A program made the position numbers and the translations under genes. Below the pieces are notes generated by a model, which saw only the letters and a program-made list of their open reading frames with translations, ran no database searches and was not told the origin of the DNA. From the NCBI GenBank assembly GCA_027574665.1, contig CM050648.1, forward strand, positions 51,073,200 to 51,137,199: a stretch of DNA of 64,000 nucleotides. The letters are read 5' to 3'. Positions 48,737-62,622 of this stretch are shown in pieces. Within the stretch, counting starts at the first letter, position 1, and each line of letters begins with the position of its first letter. This DNA is from Rhynochetos jubatus. Taxonomy: Eukaryota > Chordata > Aves > Eurypygiformes > Rhynochetidae.

Positions 48737-49410
48737 TCACAAACCCTCCTGCTGACCTTGTGTCAAGGAGTTAAGTGTTATTTGGAAATGATCGCAATCA
48801 GCTTTTTTTTTTTTCTTATAAAGACCAAAAAATATTTTTCCCAAATATCCAACAACAATTCAAGAAGCGATGGAGAGATTTATAAAAGTTAGACAATGAC
48901 TTATTTGAGGCAAACTGAAAACATTTGGTAGAAAAGGGCAGTGGACTCCATTGTTACCCAAATGAATCATACCCCCCACTTACAGACAGGCTTCTCTCCC
49001 CACTACCCTTACAGCATGACATATCTGGATATACATGACCCTGCCACTGTTTCATTTTGGACAACTTTTGGCAAGGTGTGAAAAAAATATTTCATATTTT
49101 CTTTAGTAGGCAACCTCTTGCTTTAGCGGGGGGAAAGCAAATAATAGGAAAATTATGTTAACTGGAGACAGAAAGAAGTACTTAATGAGTGGGGCAGTAA
49201 GAAAAGTAGCAATTAGATATATATACACATGAAAGGTGGTTTTACATAAAAGTTAATAAAAATGATTGTAAGATTGCCCTGAGAGTGCTTGCTAACCCCT
49301 TGTTTAAAATAGGCTGCAGAGTTCTACAGGAATTGTACTTGTTGCATGGAAAAATGAGGCTGTAATTCTGAAAGACTTTCCCTTGTAACCGAATGGAAAA
49401 GTCATATAGT

Positions 49411-49676
49411 GAGGGCATGTAGTGACAGGACAAGGGGCAGTAACTTTTAACTGAAAGTGAGTAGGTTTAGATTAGATATAAGGAGAAAATTCTTCACAGA
49501 GGGGGTGGTGAGGCTGCCCAGAGAAGCTGTGGATGCCCCATCCCTGGCAGTGTTTGAGGCCAGGTTGGATGAGGCTTTGAGCAACCTGGTCTAGTGGAGG
49601 GTGTCCCTGCCCATGGCAGGGGGTTGGAACTCAATAATCTTTAAGGTGCCTTCCATCCTAAACCACTCTATGATGA
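49411..49676 (+). mobile_element. CR1 LINE 3' end fragment, avian type
   Basis: This fragment contains only the 3' UTR side of a CR1: GGGCATGTAGTGACAGGAC, AGATTAGATATAAGGAG, GAGAAGCTGTGGATGCCCC, GAGCAACCTGGTCTAGTGG and CCCATGGCAGGGGGTTGG, ending in CACTCTATGATGATG. Relative to the other copies it lacks the segment CACTGGGACAGGTTGC between GGTGAGG and CTGCCCAGAG, a small deletion. It has no coding sequence. Confidence 0.95.
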
Positions 49677-50058
49677 TGTGTGTTAACTAGGTGGGCAGCA
49701 TGAATGAGAAAGGACCACTGCACTCAGAACATCTCTTCTGTCGGGTTGGCCTGTTGCACTCACCCCATTGCTAATTATGGGTCCTCACTGGGCTGAATCC
49801 AGTAGGATTGTGAACAGTGTGGCAGGACAACTTGCATGGGGGTTGAGCTCGGGAGGATGGATGCAGTTTCAGATCACCTTCAGCAACAGAGGTGTTCTAC
49901 TTGTGACCCCAGGTCGTCCTTTTGAGTGCCTTAGTGAGGTGGTGGCAATGGAAAGCAAAGTCTCCTCCTCACTCACCGCAAAGGTATGAAAGCAAAAGCT
50001 CTTCCCCTGCCTCAGGAGGGCATGTTGCACTACACCACAAGGCAAGGATAAGAAGATG

Positions 50059-50168
50059 AATAGAACAGAGTGGTTCAGTTGGAAGGGGCCTACAACCATC
50101 ATCCATTCCAACCACCTGACCACTGCAGGGCTGACCAAAAATTAAAGCAAGTTATTAAGGGCATTGTC
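50059..50168 (-). mobile_element. CR1 LINE 3' end fragment in antisense
   Basis: The plus strand reads AATAGAACAGAGTGGTTCAG, TTGGAAGGGGCCTACAACC, CCTGACCACTGCAGGGCTGA and TTATTAAGGGCATTGTC, the reverse complement of the 3' end of another avian CR1 subfamily whose remembered form is ttcagttggaagggacctacaacgatcatctagtccaac. The 3' terminus is therefore at the left and the copy is truncated to about 110 bases. Confidence 0.8.
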
Positions 50169-52105
50169 TTTTCAGAGAGAAAGAATGCGTTGTACAAATG
50201 AGAGTCTTTAACCACCACCTTCCCTCTTCCTCCTATGTGGGAGATTTATCCCACAGACCAACACCGCAAAATTTGCCACCTTTAGAGATAGGAACCCTCT
50301 CAGGGCATTTTAGCTGCTTTAAAATCCCCTTAACCATGTGCCTGTTGTATCATCCTGACTGTAAATAGAGCTGTGGAACAAAGCTAAGGTTTTCTGCCAG
50401 CCAGCAAATATGAAGAGGTAGTTATATGATAAAGTAGCTGAAAACCCGGGGTTACATAAACAAAGAAAGAGTTCGCTTCACACAAACATCAGCATTTCCA
50501 CTAGAATAAATCTGTAATGCTAGCTTTCATCTCAGGCTGAGAGAAAAAAAAACCCGAACCAAAACAGCCTGTAGAAATATACACTGATACGTAATTATTT
50601 GCTTCATATTTTGTACACATTAAGTACAGCAAGATTTCTTATGAGGTGTATGTTGATTTATGGTTATGTCTTTCAGTGTATCTTGTATCTGCATAGAGTT
50701 TATAGGTTTCCTTTTTTACAGTTTTCCTGCAATTTAGTATATTCTGATGAGTTATGAATCCAGTTTTATCTGAGGAATGTTCTCCAAGGAGCATGAAAGG
50801 CCAATATCCTCCTCTGCCCAGCTAGGCTGGGCACAGCAGGCAGGGATAGCCTTGCCAGACAGCCATGCGGCACACACTGGCTCTTGGGGACGAAGGGGAT
50901 GACTTGGGGGTGGGACTGCGGTGCATTGAGGAAGGCCCAGAGGAAAGGAGAGGTGAGAGGGAAGAGCTCTGCGGAGGAGAAATGTCTCCTCTAGAGCTTC
51001 AGTTTTGACCAGAGAGGCTGTGGCTGCAATGCAAGGGTCTGCATGCCTGAGCAGATGCCAGAGACAGTGATGGGTAATGTGTCTCTGCGTGACAGTGCCT
51101 CTTTGAGGGACAGAAATCCCGCGTTGCGCATCCTGCTCTGCACTAAACTCTACTCTGGAGCTTGTTTAGATTTATTGGGCACGAGGATCCAGCATGCAGT
51201 GTACGTCTATTGGATACTGCGTTTAAACAGCCGCTGTGACATTATATCCCAGTGTGCATGGGGGTGAAGAAACGGGACCCACTGCGGGGAGGGACAGTGG
51301 GGCGGCGGTGAGCTAGTCACCCGGTGCCCAAGCCACCCTCCAAGAGGGACCTGAGGTTAGCAAAGTCCTGGGAAGCTTGAGCAGCAGCATGTGGGAAAGA
51401 AGGCAGCTTGGCCAACTGGCTTATGCTTTGGCCTTTTGGGTCTTTTGGCAAGTCTGAATGTGGAGCTGGGCAATAGGGACCACCTGCAGTTCAAGGCAGT
51501 GATTTATCTGATCTCTTCTGCCTCTGTCTCTGCTCCACTGTTGGATATTTGGGTCTCCTGCTGAAGATGGAATGAAATCCTATAAAAATGGTTTTGGGGG
51601 TTTTTTTAATGGGAGAGATTTTCCCATAATTAGTAGAATCTACTTTTGGTGCAATGACTGAGACCATATGTTACGCCTGAACAACACTGCACTCTAACAA
51701 CAACTGAAGACCAATTCACCATTCATTTCTATTTGAAATACAGCCTTATCACCATATTAAAAACAAAATATTGACTATAAATGATCACCATGAACAAACA
51801 AGGAGAAGACAGATGCTCCCTGTTTCATCTCTCTCCGGTCCTGTTTACACTTTAACCATTTTGCCACTTGATCTTCAACCTCTGAATAACAACGCTAACC
51901 TCCATATTTCCTACTTAGCTAAAAATACAGCCACGCGCCTTTCTAGCGCATATGATATTAACGATCGCCTTATGCATTCAGGTAAAGCACCTGATTGCTC
52001 AGAGCATGTTTGCCAAAAACCTCTTCCATTTATCAAGAAGCTGGTTGGATCCATTACTCAAAAAAAAGGTGACATGATGGCCCTTCTTCCAGGTGGGAAC
52101 TAGCA

Positions 52106-52219
52106 ATGGGCAAGTCCCTGAAGGTCTGTGAGTTGTTTGGTGAAGATGAGGAAAGTTTGGATGAGGAGTTGGATTCCTCTTTGGCCTCTGCAGATGGCGC
52201 AATTAGCTCGGGAGGCTGA
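52106..52219 (+). other. Unrecognised short acidic frame, 37 codons
   Basis: From an ATG at 52106 the peptide starts MGKSLKVCELFGEDEESLDE and continues ELDSSLASADGAISSGG to a TGA at 52217-52219. The frame is open upstream to 52073. CCCTTCTTCCAG ends at 52092 and would serve as a splice acceptor, leaving the frame open. After the stop the same frame reads GHDEEDTASGRGGT, also acidic, before a second stop. The acidic, serine-rich composition looks protein-like, but no family is recognised. It could be a decayed exon or chance. Confidence 0.15.
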
Positions 52220-55200
52220 GGCCATGATGAAGAAGACACTGCTTCTGGCAGGGGTGGGACGTAGTCCCCCTGCCTCTGGGAACCAGCCTTTCCCTTCTGA
52301 GACCAGCACATTGATGGCAGCGGAGGGAGCAGTGATTTACAGCAGCCCGTGTGAGAAGAGAACAGGGATATGCATCTGCAAATAAACGCTAATGAGATGT
52401 TAAGATTAAGAAAAGCCAGGAAATTCCAGAAGCTGGGGCTGCTACAGCATCATTAGTTCTCCTGCAGCGTGGTGCATTATCAGCAGGGAGGGGACCTTGG
52501 AGGGTTCCTGGCCAGCCCAGTGCCACTGTGTGAGAGGTAGGCTGCGTATGTGATCGATTGCTTCCCTGAAAGTGAAGGAGTTAGCCCTGCGCTGGGCAAA
52601 ACGACACTTCTGCCGGGACAGAGCTGTGCCAGGGAAGCAGAGGCTGTGCATCACCCCAGAAGCAGTGCCAGGAAGTCGTATGACTGACGGAAGACAGGGG
52701 GTTGTGGTAAAGAGCAGCCTTTGCCTCTTCTTCAAAAGGCCGTAATCAAAGCCTCACTAGTTGCGATCCCTATCATTGCAGAACTACATCAGCAACCAAA
52801 TTATCATTGCTTTCAGGATGTGACCCCTTGGGGGTAAGGGGAAGGAGGAAGGCCTGTCAGGCAGCGTGGGGATCGCAGGCAGGAAAGTCCTTGCTGTGTG
52901 CCACGGTGGGCAGGGGTAGACAGGGCACAAGCCACATTTGGTGGCACGGTTTTAGTGCAGGATGATGGTGAAAGTGTGCTTGGGGCTGGAAGAATTGGCC
53001 GGTGGGTATGAGGGATGGAGATGAGTTGTGGCAACAGACTTGGACAAGAGCTCACATAATTCTTAGTCCCATGTCATGTAACAGCAGGGTGGCCCTGCAC
53101 ATGCCTGGGTGCCAGGACTTTCAGTCTCACTTTTTGTGACCTGTGCAAACCTGGCAAGCCAGCCTTCGGTTTCAGATCCTGCCCAAATGCTGCCTTGGTG
53201 AGGAGATAAACGTTCAGCCTCGGCCAAGGTTCTCCCTGATGGATGATGAGGTCCATGCAAAGACGGAGCCCCAGGACATAACCTCCTTCTCCACTGGTTC
53301 CACACAGTCTCTTAGAGAAGAAATATTGCATCCTACAAGACCTTCCCCTGACTTTCCGTTAACCTGTTACCCAGGCTTGGTTGAAGACCAACTTCATGTC
53401 CAAGAAGAGAAATAGCTCAGCAGCCAGAGCGATGTCTGTTCTCCTCCTCTGCGAAACACTGCATGGAAATATTTGACTTAACCTGACCCACAAATTGAAA
53501 GAGCATCCTGAAAACAAAAGCTGGAACTAAAAATACGCAATCCCATTGATGCTCTATTTTTCTCCCTGTACAGAAGAAATTGTTTGCATCCTGAGCCGTT
53601 GCTTCTTGGGTTGGGATAGCTTGTTCATATAGGTAGGAGAAGTGTGTGCCTGTAATAAAATTTGCCCCCCTTTCTTTTCTTTTGTATAAATGTATAAATG
53701 GCAGCAGAAGGGCTGAAGGACATGCGCAAGAATATTTCTATTGGCAGAGATTACTGACACATTGCAGAGCTGGATATTTTACAATGTTTGCTCAAACCAG
53801 TTCAGCCCCTGGTGTGAACTGACTTCACGCCACTGACTGGGGCAGGACTGCACCCTGGCTGGGGAAGCGTTACCTCCGCTTAGATTCAGAGCACCAGGGA
53901 CACTTCTCAAAAGTACTGTGCCTGCTCTAAACTGCCAAAACCAATTCTCTGGGATACGTAGGCACCGTTTCTTCCTAAGCACCTGACCCGCAACACACCA
54001 CAGAGTAAATCACCCATGAAAACATCACGAGCATTAGGTGCAGGGGAACGAGGGGCTTCTTGAAGGGCTTTTGTTAATAGCAGCACAATTCCTGTGTCGC
54101 TAAAACAATACTGATGCCTTTCTGTTGATGTGGGAGTAAGCCCAGGATGTGGGTTTAGGATGATCTGGCCTTCAAGTCCTCCTAAATGTTGTGGCAGCAC
54201 AGGAGAAGGCATAGAGACAGTGAGAGGCTGAAAGTATGTTAAAATATCAGTCAGACGGACCTAACAGGATGATAAAAGCTAGCAAGGATACACAAGACCC
54301 AGAGGCTAATTGAATATTGTAGGAGAAAGCTGACAAAATGTTTCTCAATATATTAATAATTGAGTATTAATAAGGAGAAATATCTTAATAGGATGGTCAA
54401 AGGAGATTAAAGCCAATACAAATTATTTACGTATTCACAATGAAATGCTGTTAGGAACAGGCAAGTTAAATTAGCAGAGGCTGCAGTGAGGAGCTTTAGG
54501 GGAGATGAGGCTTACAGACCCCTTTCCCCTGGGGCTTTGGGCTGGGTAGTGGCCCCCACTCCATACAGGAGGGACCAGGGACTGGTGTGTGCTTTCCGAC
54601 TTCAATGTCCAGCTAAGTCTCCTGCAAGGCGGAGGGCTCAGGTACCACAACAACAGGTCTAGCAAGACCTGCCTGTGTAGACAAGGGAACGGCGTGTGCC
54701 TAGAAATGCTGAGGAACAAGCCTTCAGTCAGACCTTCACCCATCCACCCATCCGCACCCCACCCCCAATCTGTGCCAGAGTTATTCACGACCGACAATGC
54801 GAAAAGGCTCTGTTTGGCCATGGCTCAGCAGATTACCACCACATTTAATAGCTGTCTTTGGTATGACGCCGTTCGCCTTATCTCTCTTCTCTCCTTTGAC
54901 TCGGCCTTTGAACACTAATCCACCTTCTAGCACAGCCTGCACCCCGCTTCTGCTTGATCTTTGTTTGCCATGAATGTATACGGCTCCAAGGATTTTAGAA
55001 GCAGTGCCTTTTCTGCTTGGGCCCACGCCGCTGCAGCACTGGAGACACATGAGCATCTGCTAGCTCCCGTAGCTTACTCCTGGGTTTACCCATTAAATGA
55101 GTCAGTGTTTGCCTTCCAAGAGCCAAATTCTGATCTAAAGCTTTGATTCAGATGTTCGCTCTTTTTTTTTTCTTTTTACATACGTGTATTTATTTGCAAG

Positions 55201-58200
55201 GCAGTGCAGCACCTGAAAGGACTAGACAGTGTGAAAGTCTGTCCACGCATACCCGCCATACATACGTATTTACTCTCCCTTCCCTTGCACATGCACACAC
55301 ACGCACAGGAGCAGAGTTCACCAGCGCAGTCCTACCAGTGTTTAAAGAGACCTGGTCTCTTTTAAGCCTTTAAATAAAACTTGTTGTGTGCATGTGTGGG
55401 GTTTGGTGGTTTATTTTTTCTTTACCCCACTTCTTAGGAAGGAAAGCAAATGTTTCTGGCAGTCCACTGCTGGATTGCTCGCATATTTGCTTGAGGAAAA
55501 AAAAATTATAAAAGATGTTTGGCATAGCTTTCATTCAAAAAGGAATCCAGTGCCAGATCCAAGCATTGAAAACAAATGTGTGGCTTAACTGTCATTTACT
55601 CCGGGATCATGGGAACTGCTGCCTGGTTTTCCCAATGAGTGGCCACTAACATGCTCTCCCGCAGTACATGAAGCGCACCGAGTTGACCAGCTTGGTGGCA
55701 GCTTGAACATCGCGGCTGCACCTCCGGGTGACAGCCTGGGTGCTGATGTCAGCAGAGCCACGTCTTCACTGCCATCCCCACCGCCAAGCTGTCACGCACA
55801 TCTCGCGCTGGTGAGAAATCCTTCCCTCGCCTTTTGCTGTGTTGTGACCAGACAATGTGTTTTTGTCCTAATAATGTGAAGTTTCCATGTGAAGAGCTCT
55901 CCTGGCTGATGGCACTGATGGAGCATCATCCTGGGGCTGCAGGCATTCAGCTGGCAAGTCTTTTTCGGGGTGATGTAAGTGGTGGGAAGCACTCACCGTC
56001 ACCAAAATCCCCACCTCCCCACAGTGCCCGGACGCTCTTAGAGTGGGTCTGGGCTTTGCTGCTGTCACTGAGCACCTCCCTGGTACCCTGCACGGTACCC
56101 TCCTCCCTGAGGTCCTCCCCAGCCCCTCAACATAACACATTTCATGGCAGGAGGAGGAACTCACTCCAGACTGCACCAGAGGGGCCACAAAAGACAATTT
56201 CAGGGCATCTGTAACTGGCATGAAGTGGCACTTTTCATCTACAAGTCATGGCCAGGATCAGCTCAAAGCTCAGATCCTCAGGGTTCACCACACAGGAGGC
56301 ATCATGCCCTGGCCCTGGGCTCCCACGGCAGCATCGCCTCCCTGGGGTACCGTCACAGAGGCACCTGGCCGAGTGTGCCCTGTGGCTCTCTGTCTGCCCA
56401 CTGCACTTGAATCAAAGAGACCTGCTCTGGATTTCACTGGCATTTTTGTGAGAGGAGAATTCAGTCTGCGAGAAGTGCGTGTAGTCCTCTGGCAGCCGTC
56501 AGCTCTGCTGTAATGCCCGGCTTTTATTGACTTATGTGCAGTGCTCAGCAGGGACCTGAACTTTTATCCAAGGCAGTGAAGCAGGAGCTAGCTTTAGAGA
56601 CATGGTGATAAAATAGAAAATTATGTACAAAGTAAAAGGGTCAAACCCCTAATCTGAAGTGTTCTAGTCAGCTTGCCATGCTAGGAGTTCCTCCTGGATA
56701 GGAGATAACCCCATTTCCAAAGAGTTTGGGAGAAGTAGTTCAGCAGAAAAAGAAAAAAAAAAAAGAAAAAACCCAACCCACAAAACTGAAAACAGAGTCA
56801 GTGACTCCAGAAAGCAGCTCTTAGTCTGTCTGTTCCAGTCTGAAATAAAGTCATCCCTCTTAATTCCCAGCGCATATTGTTCCTACCAAAGAGCAAAACC
56901 TTAGGAGGAAATCACATCAGTGAAGGGAACGCCAGCTCCTTTGTACTATTTTTCAACCCTGCCTTGGGAGCCAATAATCTGTCATCCCTTGAATAAACAA
57001 GCACCTTATCATATCACAAACATTTATTTAACCCTTTTCTCCTGAGCTTTTACCAGCCAAGCAAAGTGGCTGGGGGGGGAAGGGCGGGTAGCCCTATCCC
57101 TAGACTTCTCTGGCAGAAAGGACAAATTTCCTGTGTATTACACCCAATCTGTAAAGTGTCAGGCCGCCCTTCTTCAGCCTCCATGAAAAGCAGCAGCTTG
57201 AATCCCTGCATTTCACATAGCACAATCAAATTTTCCTGTCCACCCCTCCATCCCTCCCCCGGTACATTAACGCCTCCCTCCCTGGAGACTTACCCTTGAT
57301 TCCATCTGAGGGTCCATCCAAATGGAGCCAGATTTAATTTCTTGGAGGCTGGGGTGGGGATGGGGGTGGCAAGAGAGATTGTTTACATTTCTTCTTTTAA
57401 CAAGAGACTGTGATGAACAGAGCTTTTGATTCCAAGTTGCCAAGGGTTTCTTTTTAGAGATATTCTTTGACTCTGACATCATCAGAAAATGGAATCAGCA
57501 AAGTATGTGCATTTCCTCAGCTCCCACAATATCCATTTTCTCTCAGTGGATGTTTCTTGTTTTTCTTTTCCAGTGTTGCTCCCACACAATGGGGCCAATT
57601 TTTGTTCAGGACAAAGAAAATATAAACAGAGCATGGATTTGGAATACAAGCAAGGCCTCCAAGCTTACAGAAGGGCTACGTTATGTTAACTGTCTGCCAA
57701 TAAAGCCTGGCTAACCCAGTGCCGGACAGTATGTCCACTTGCTTTGCTGGTGCCTCCAGAAGGCTGCAAATGCTGATGGCCAAGACAAATTAAATTCTTG
57801 ATTTCGACTCTGTGGAGTCCCTGAGCATTTGAAGTGCGCACATTGCAGGTGAGTCCAGCTGACCTGAGAGGGTGGGTGGGCAAAGCCTCTTTTTCCCCCG
57901 CGTAGTAGAGTATCATATATACTGAACTCACCAGCCAAAGTCCAGCTGTTAGAGGAGAACAACCCCACACAGAAGAGATTCAGCTACTGGAGAGTCAAAC
58001 TTGGCCTTCCCGTGGTGCTGGGCATGTAGCCTTCTAGAATACTGCAAATTAGTATGTGATGTAAAAAAAAAAAAACAACAAAACTCCCCTCACCAACTTA
58101 TCTTCTGGCTTAAAACAAGGATACAATCTAGTGTCCAGTCATGGAATCAAACCTGCTCTTCCAAACAGCTTGGGAAGCCCAGGCTTTGGAAGGCGGTTAT

Positions 58201-61200
58201 TATTTTAGGCAAATTAGCGATGCTTGCTGCATGTGGGTAAACCACAGCAGTGAAAGTGTCCCTTCATGGAGCTCCACAAGCCATTTGCCCACTGTGGCCT
58301 GGACATCACCCAGCCTGGAAGAGAGAGGCAGCTCACTGGGGGCTGCCAGAGCTGACCTCTGCTGCCTGCACCCTTGGGACAGGGGAAGGTCCCTCCAAAC
58401 ACCCACAGCACCTGCATTTTCATGGGAGAGTCTTCATGACAGCAAGTCACTCAGGTCTGCATACAGGACAGCACTAAGCTGTGACAAGCTGATTTATGCT
58501 AGTACAGTTGATTTATGATGGGTGATATAAACCAACTGCAGTATGGGCCTCATATCTCCGGGCTCACCAACGGCAGCTCAGAAGCTGCTGGGAAATGCCC
58601 TGTGAAATATTTATCTAGATAAAATAATGTTCACCCACTGTCAGCAGATGAACTTTGTCGACATCCTCTGGATCCACGGCTTGACAGACCTTGTACTGAG
58701 CAGCAGAGACACAAGTTGGCTTGTTAAAAGGCTGAAGTCTAAAGACAAACCCCTCCCCTGCAGAAATGATGAGGACTTTGGTTCCGTTGGCCTGCTCCAG
58801 GTCTTCTCTTTGGTCTAATACCCTTCTCTGCTGAGATCAGCAGGTTGGGATGAGAACTGACTCAGGGGACAAGGAATTAATATAAATGATCAATAACTCA
58901 ACTTCCAAAGGCTGCTTTTATTAGCAATATTAAACCAGTGTCTTTTAAGCTCTTCCCGCTGCTAACACTAGCATGAGAATGAACTATTGGCAAGTTTTTG
59001 TTTTGTCTGAAAATTTTTTATTTGGTGCTTTCCACTCACTAGCAAAATGAATACCCTTGCAGGCAACCAAGACCCAGAGGAGCCCCCAGCAAAGAACAGG
59101 ACAAATGAAAGCCTTGTTTGGATGAGCCTGAGTGACTGCCCACTGGATCAATCCAGAGGCTCCAAGACAGGTCCATGATTTCAGCACCAGCATGTATGTC
59201 CATCATTGGTTTTTAATCAGATGGCCTGAATATCTGATTGGCAAATACAAATATGGAGAGGAAATCTGAAAAAAATTATCCAGTGAGGTCACCAGATGAC
59301 ACCAAAAAGCAATCCTAAAGAAAAGAAAGCAAGCCTAGGGTGAAGTGAGGGTTTGGACCTGGAGAAGACATGGCAGACAGGTGTTGCAGAAAGGCTGGGT
59401 GGAGTCTGTGAAAGTTGGATTGTGCTTGCTGAATGTTGGCAATTTCAAGGAGAAATATGCTTTTTTCATAGGAAGCCACTCAGCTGTCAAAACTCCAGGG
59501 TGGTTCACGATCACTCAACCCTGCAGCAGAAACAGTCCTTGAGCCAAATTCATCCTTACCAAAATGCAAATTCGCTTAACCTTATACTCTTAGAAGCAAA
59601 GTCATCCCTTAGCGGAGGCTGAAGAGATGCACTGGCTTCTTGAAGTCCTTCCCCCACCTGCAGCAGGGAGAAGCCAGGGAAGAGGTTTTGATGTTAAAAG
59701 GCAGGCGAAGGGGAGCGCCTGGCTGGCGGGGTTGCGGTTTTCCTTCCATTCTCACAGTCGTGCCTGCAGAGCCCCATGATACGCAGCACGGAGCTGGCTC
59801 CTTGTAACCATGGGGAGAAAGGATAAATGGATTATTTTGGAGTGATATGCACATAGAACTCATGCCACTGGAGAATGCAGCCAGGCTATTTTTAATGTAC
59901 TGCTTCATTTTGCACCTGCTACCATTACAGAGTTGTTTTTGTTTCCATTAGAGCCACTTGTCTTGAGGAGTTTATAACTCCTACGAAATGTGTGGTTCTG
60001 GGCTTGATCTTCGTCCTCGTCAGGAGTAAAGACTTTTATCATTTAAAAAGAGAAGAAGGTTAGCATGGCGGCATTAAGAGCATATGGAGGGGTGTTATGA
60101 ATAATTGTATGGGGTTTTCATAACTGTAATTCCTGAAGGGCTGTTTAACATAGGCTCCTTTATTCGTTCTGAAATGGAGCAACACAGGCTACAAGGACCT
60201 GTCCCTAAGGAGCTTGCAAAACCAAAATTGCATGAAGAGTCATTCTCAAGTACTTAATCAGCCACAGTATTGCAATAAAATTATGAAATAAGAGATAAGA
60301 AACCTCGGCCCCTTTTCCCACTCCCACCGTAAGGAGGGCCAAGTGGAGCTCAGCATCTCTTTGAGAGGTCGGAGTCTGGTGCCTGGCGCAGAGCTGTGCT
60401 GCCTTGCATCGCACACTCCCAAATACCAACCCGGCGCAATGCTGGGGGAATAAACTCATGTCAGTGGCCTGCCAGAGCCCGCGAGGGAAGTCAGTGTAGA
60501 AACACCACGCCGTTTGTTGCTTGCCCTCTGCCACCTTCGCTGACAAACATCAAAAGTGTTTAGGTTTAAATTGTGCTCGTGCTGCAGCACGATCCCACTG
60601 AGAATGACTGTGGGCACACCAAAGTCCCTAACACCTGGAAGTCGGCAGCTTTTCGTGGTATCTCCCCAGCTAATGCCAAGGCAAGGGCTCTGCAAATGCA
60701 CACCATGGCCCAGTCCCCTTCCAAACTGCTCTGGTGTCTGGACAAGAGCCATCTGAGCAGAGTCGTGCTCTCTCCATGAAGCAGAGACAGCAGTAGGAGG
60801 ATTTATTTGCAGGTGTTTTCTTCCTGCCACAGAAAGCTGGTGTCTTGGCAGCCTGCTAAATGGCTTTGAGGCATGGTGTGCTTTGCTATGACATCAATGA
60901 TCAGATCAGGGGCAGTGGCTAGCACCCACAAGGCACCTGCAGTGCTGCAGAGCACCCCCCAACCCTGCTGCACCTCTGTGCTTTTCAGGCTGGGCTCCCC
61001 GGAGAGACCCTCTCAGCCTGACCTCTGGCAATGCCATCTTGTTCAAGACCATTCGCATCTTTTCCTTTCCTTGTTCAAGCTCTTGACCAGGTTGTTTTGC
61101 AGTCAGGATAATAAGGGGGAAGCTCTTCACCTCCATTTTTAACAGTCCTTACGAAGTCTCCCCAAGCCACACACTCTTGTGTAAAACTACGAACGAGGTC

Positions 61201-61649
61201 AAGCGTGAAGCAGGGTAGCAGTTCGGAGGGGCTACTCAGCCCTGCACCAGTAGCAACCACCTTTGGAGGAACATTGCATCCTGGGTTCCCATGAAAACAA
61301 GGTCTGGGAGTGATTTTTGCCCTGTGTGGCCCAGGAGAAGTCAGAAATAATAGTGCAAAACCTCAGTGCCAAATACATTCAAGACGACTGACACCATGTC
61401 TTCATAAATCAGGCCAAATTCTTAAATTCAAAGCATTCTGAATTGAAGTAATGGGTTTGGGTCCTTTATCTATATTCATTTGGACAATAAAAATGCATTA
61501 TTTCTCCACTGAATATTAATTCAATTAATTCAGACTCCTAGAGCAAATTTCTTTTGACAGCCCTTGTATGCTCTCTCCTCTGCTTTCTGCAAATTCCCAA
61601 CCGGAGACTTTGCCAGCAGTCATCTTGCCTGGACCAGACGCGTGTGTGC

Positions 61650-61760
61650 TTAACCATCTAATTGCAACAACTTCTGTCAGGAAATCACAATTAATTATGC
61701 AGGCAATAGCAAGTTTGCACACATTTGGAGTTTGCAAACATTTCATCCAAAATGCGTTAA
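61650..61760. promoter_or_regulatory. Candidate conserved enhancer-like element with tandem motif
   Basis: TAATTG (61659-61664) and CAATTAATTATG (61688-61699) give homeodomain-type cores. They are followed by two copies of one 14-base unit in tandem, GTTTGCACACATTT (61713-61726) and GTTTGCAAACATTT (61730-61743), 13 of 14 identical and spaced 17 bases apart. GTTTGCAAACA contains a forkhead-like GTTTGC/CAAACA core on both strands. The function is inferred from motifs only. Confidence 0.3.
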
Positions 61761-62622
61761 CCTAACGAGATGCCACGGACGCCAGCCGAGGGGGGCTTGC
61801 AATCTCTGCTCCCGCTGTATCCTAGTAAGGGAATCCTCACACTGCAGCAGTCCCACTGGGAGGATCACAGTCGGGCCACTGAGTCCTTCTTATCACGGCT
61901 GCCTGCCAAATTCTTCTTAGGAATAAGCGTCACTTTGTGGTACCTCTATTTTCCTTCCCAATAAAATAATAATTTGGCAGTGCCTGAGATGATGATAGTA
62001 AATCAGTGTAAGACAGCAGAGGTTACCGATAAATTCAACCTATTTATCAAGCCACGTCACTTAGCTATGTTAGCTGCAAGTGGACGTAGGCTACTGTGCT
62101 CTTAAAGTAGTTTTCTTCAGAAAATGAGGTAGGTAATGTTCTCAAGAAAACAGGGAAACATGACCTCTCTTCATCCCAGGAGGGAACTACTGGGGGCTGA
62201 CCTGCTTCTGTTGTGTTAGCATTGCACGCCGGGGCTGCACTGCAGCCACCATGCCTTGTGTACCACTGTGGCCGTCCCCTGGACTAGCTACGGTCAATCA
62301 GAGATAAAGGGGGCGTCCTTCCATCCCTTTCTAGTACAACACCACATTTTGCACCCCTCTGACAGGATTTGTTGCCTGGCACCCCAGGGCATTTTGAGCC
62401 TTTCAGAGTTTCAGGGACAAGGCAGTAGGGAGGCCAGAGAGTCCTGCCTGGGGGCTGGCCCAGAAGCATCCTACAGTTATGAAACAGCAGGTGGTTTCTC
62501 TTCTGTGCTGCTGAAGGACTGCGAGGATGAGTGTCCCCAGGGGTCTTCACCTCCATCTCCTTTTGGTCCTGCAGTGACATCACCCTGATGGCCGCTGAAG
62601 CCCTATCCCCAACATGGGATAG

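Larger units (their letters stand above)
42631..49410. other. Mostly unique non-coding DNA
   Basis: Contains simple tracts only: (CAAA)n at 44153-44180, a T run at 46013-46025, a T/C tract at 48539-48578 and (AC)n at 48719-48736. Frames of 145 codons (44656-45093, plus) and 127 codons (44314-44697, minus) match no family convincingly. The homeodomain-rich segment near 45.9 kb is listed separately. Confidence 0.45.
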
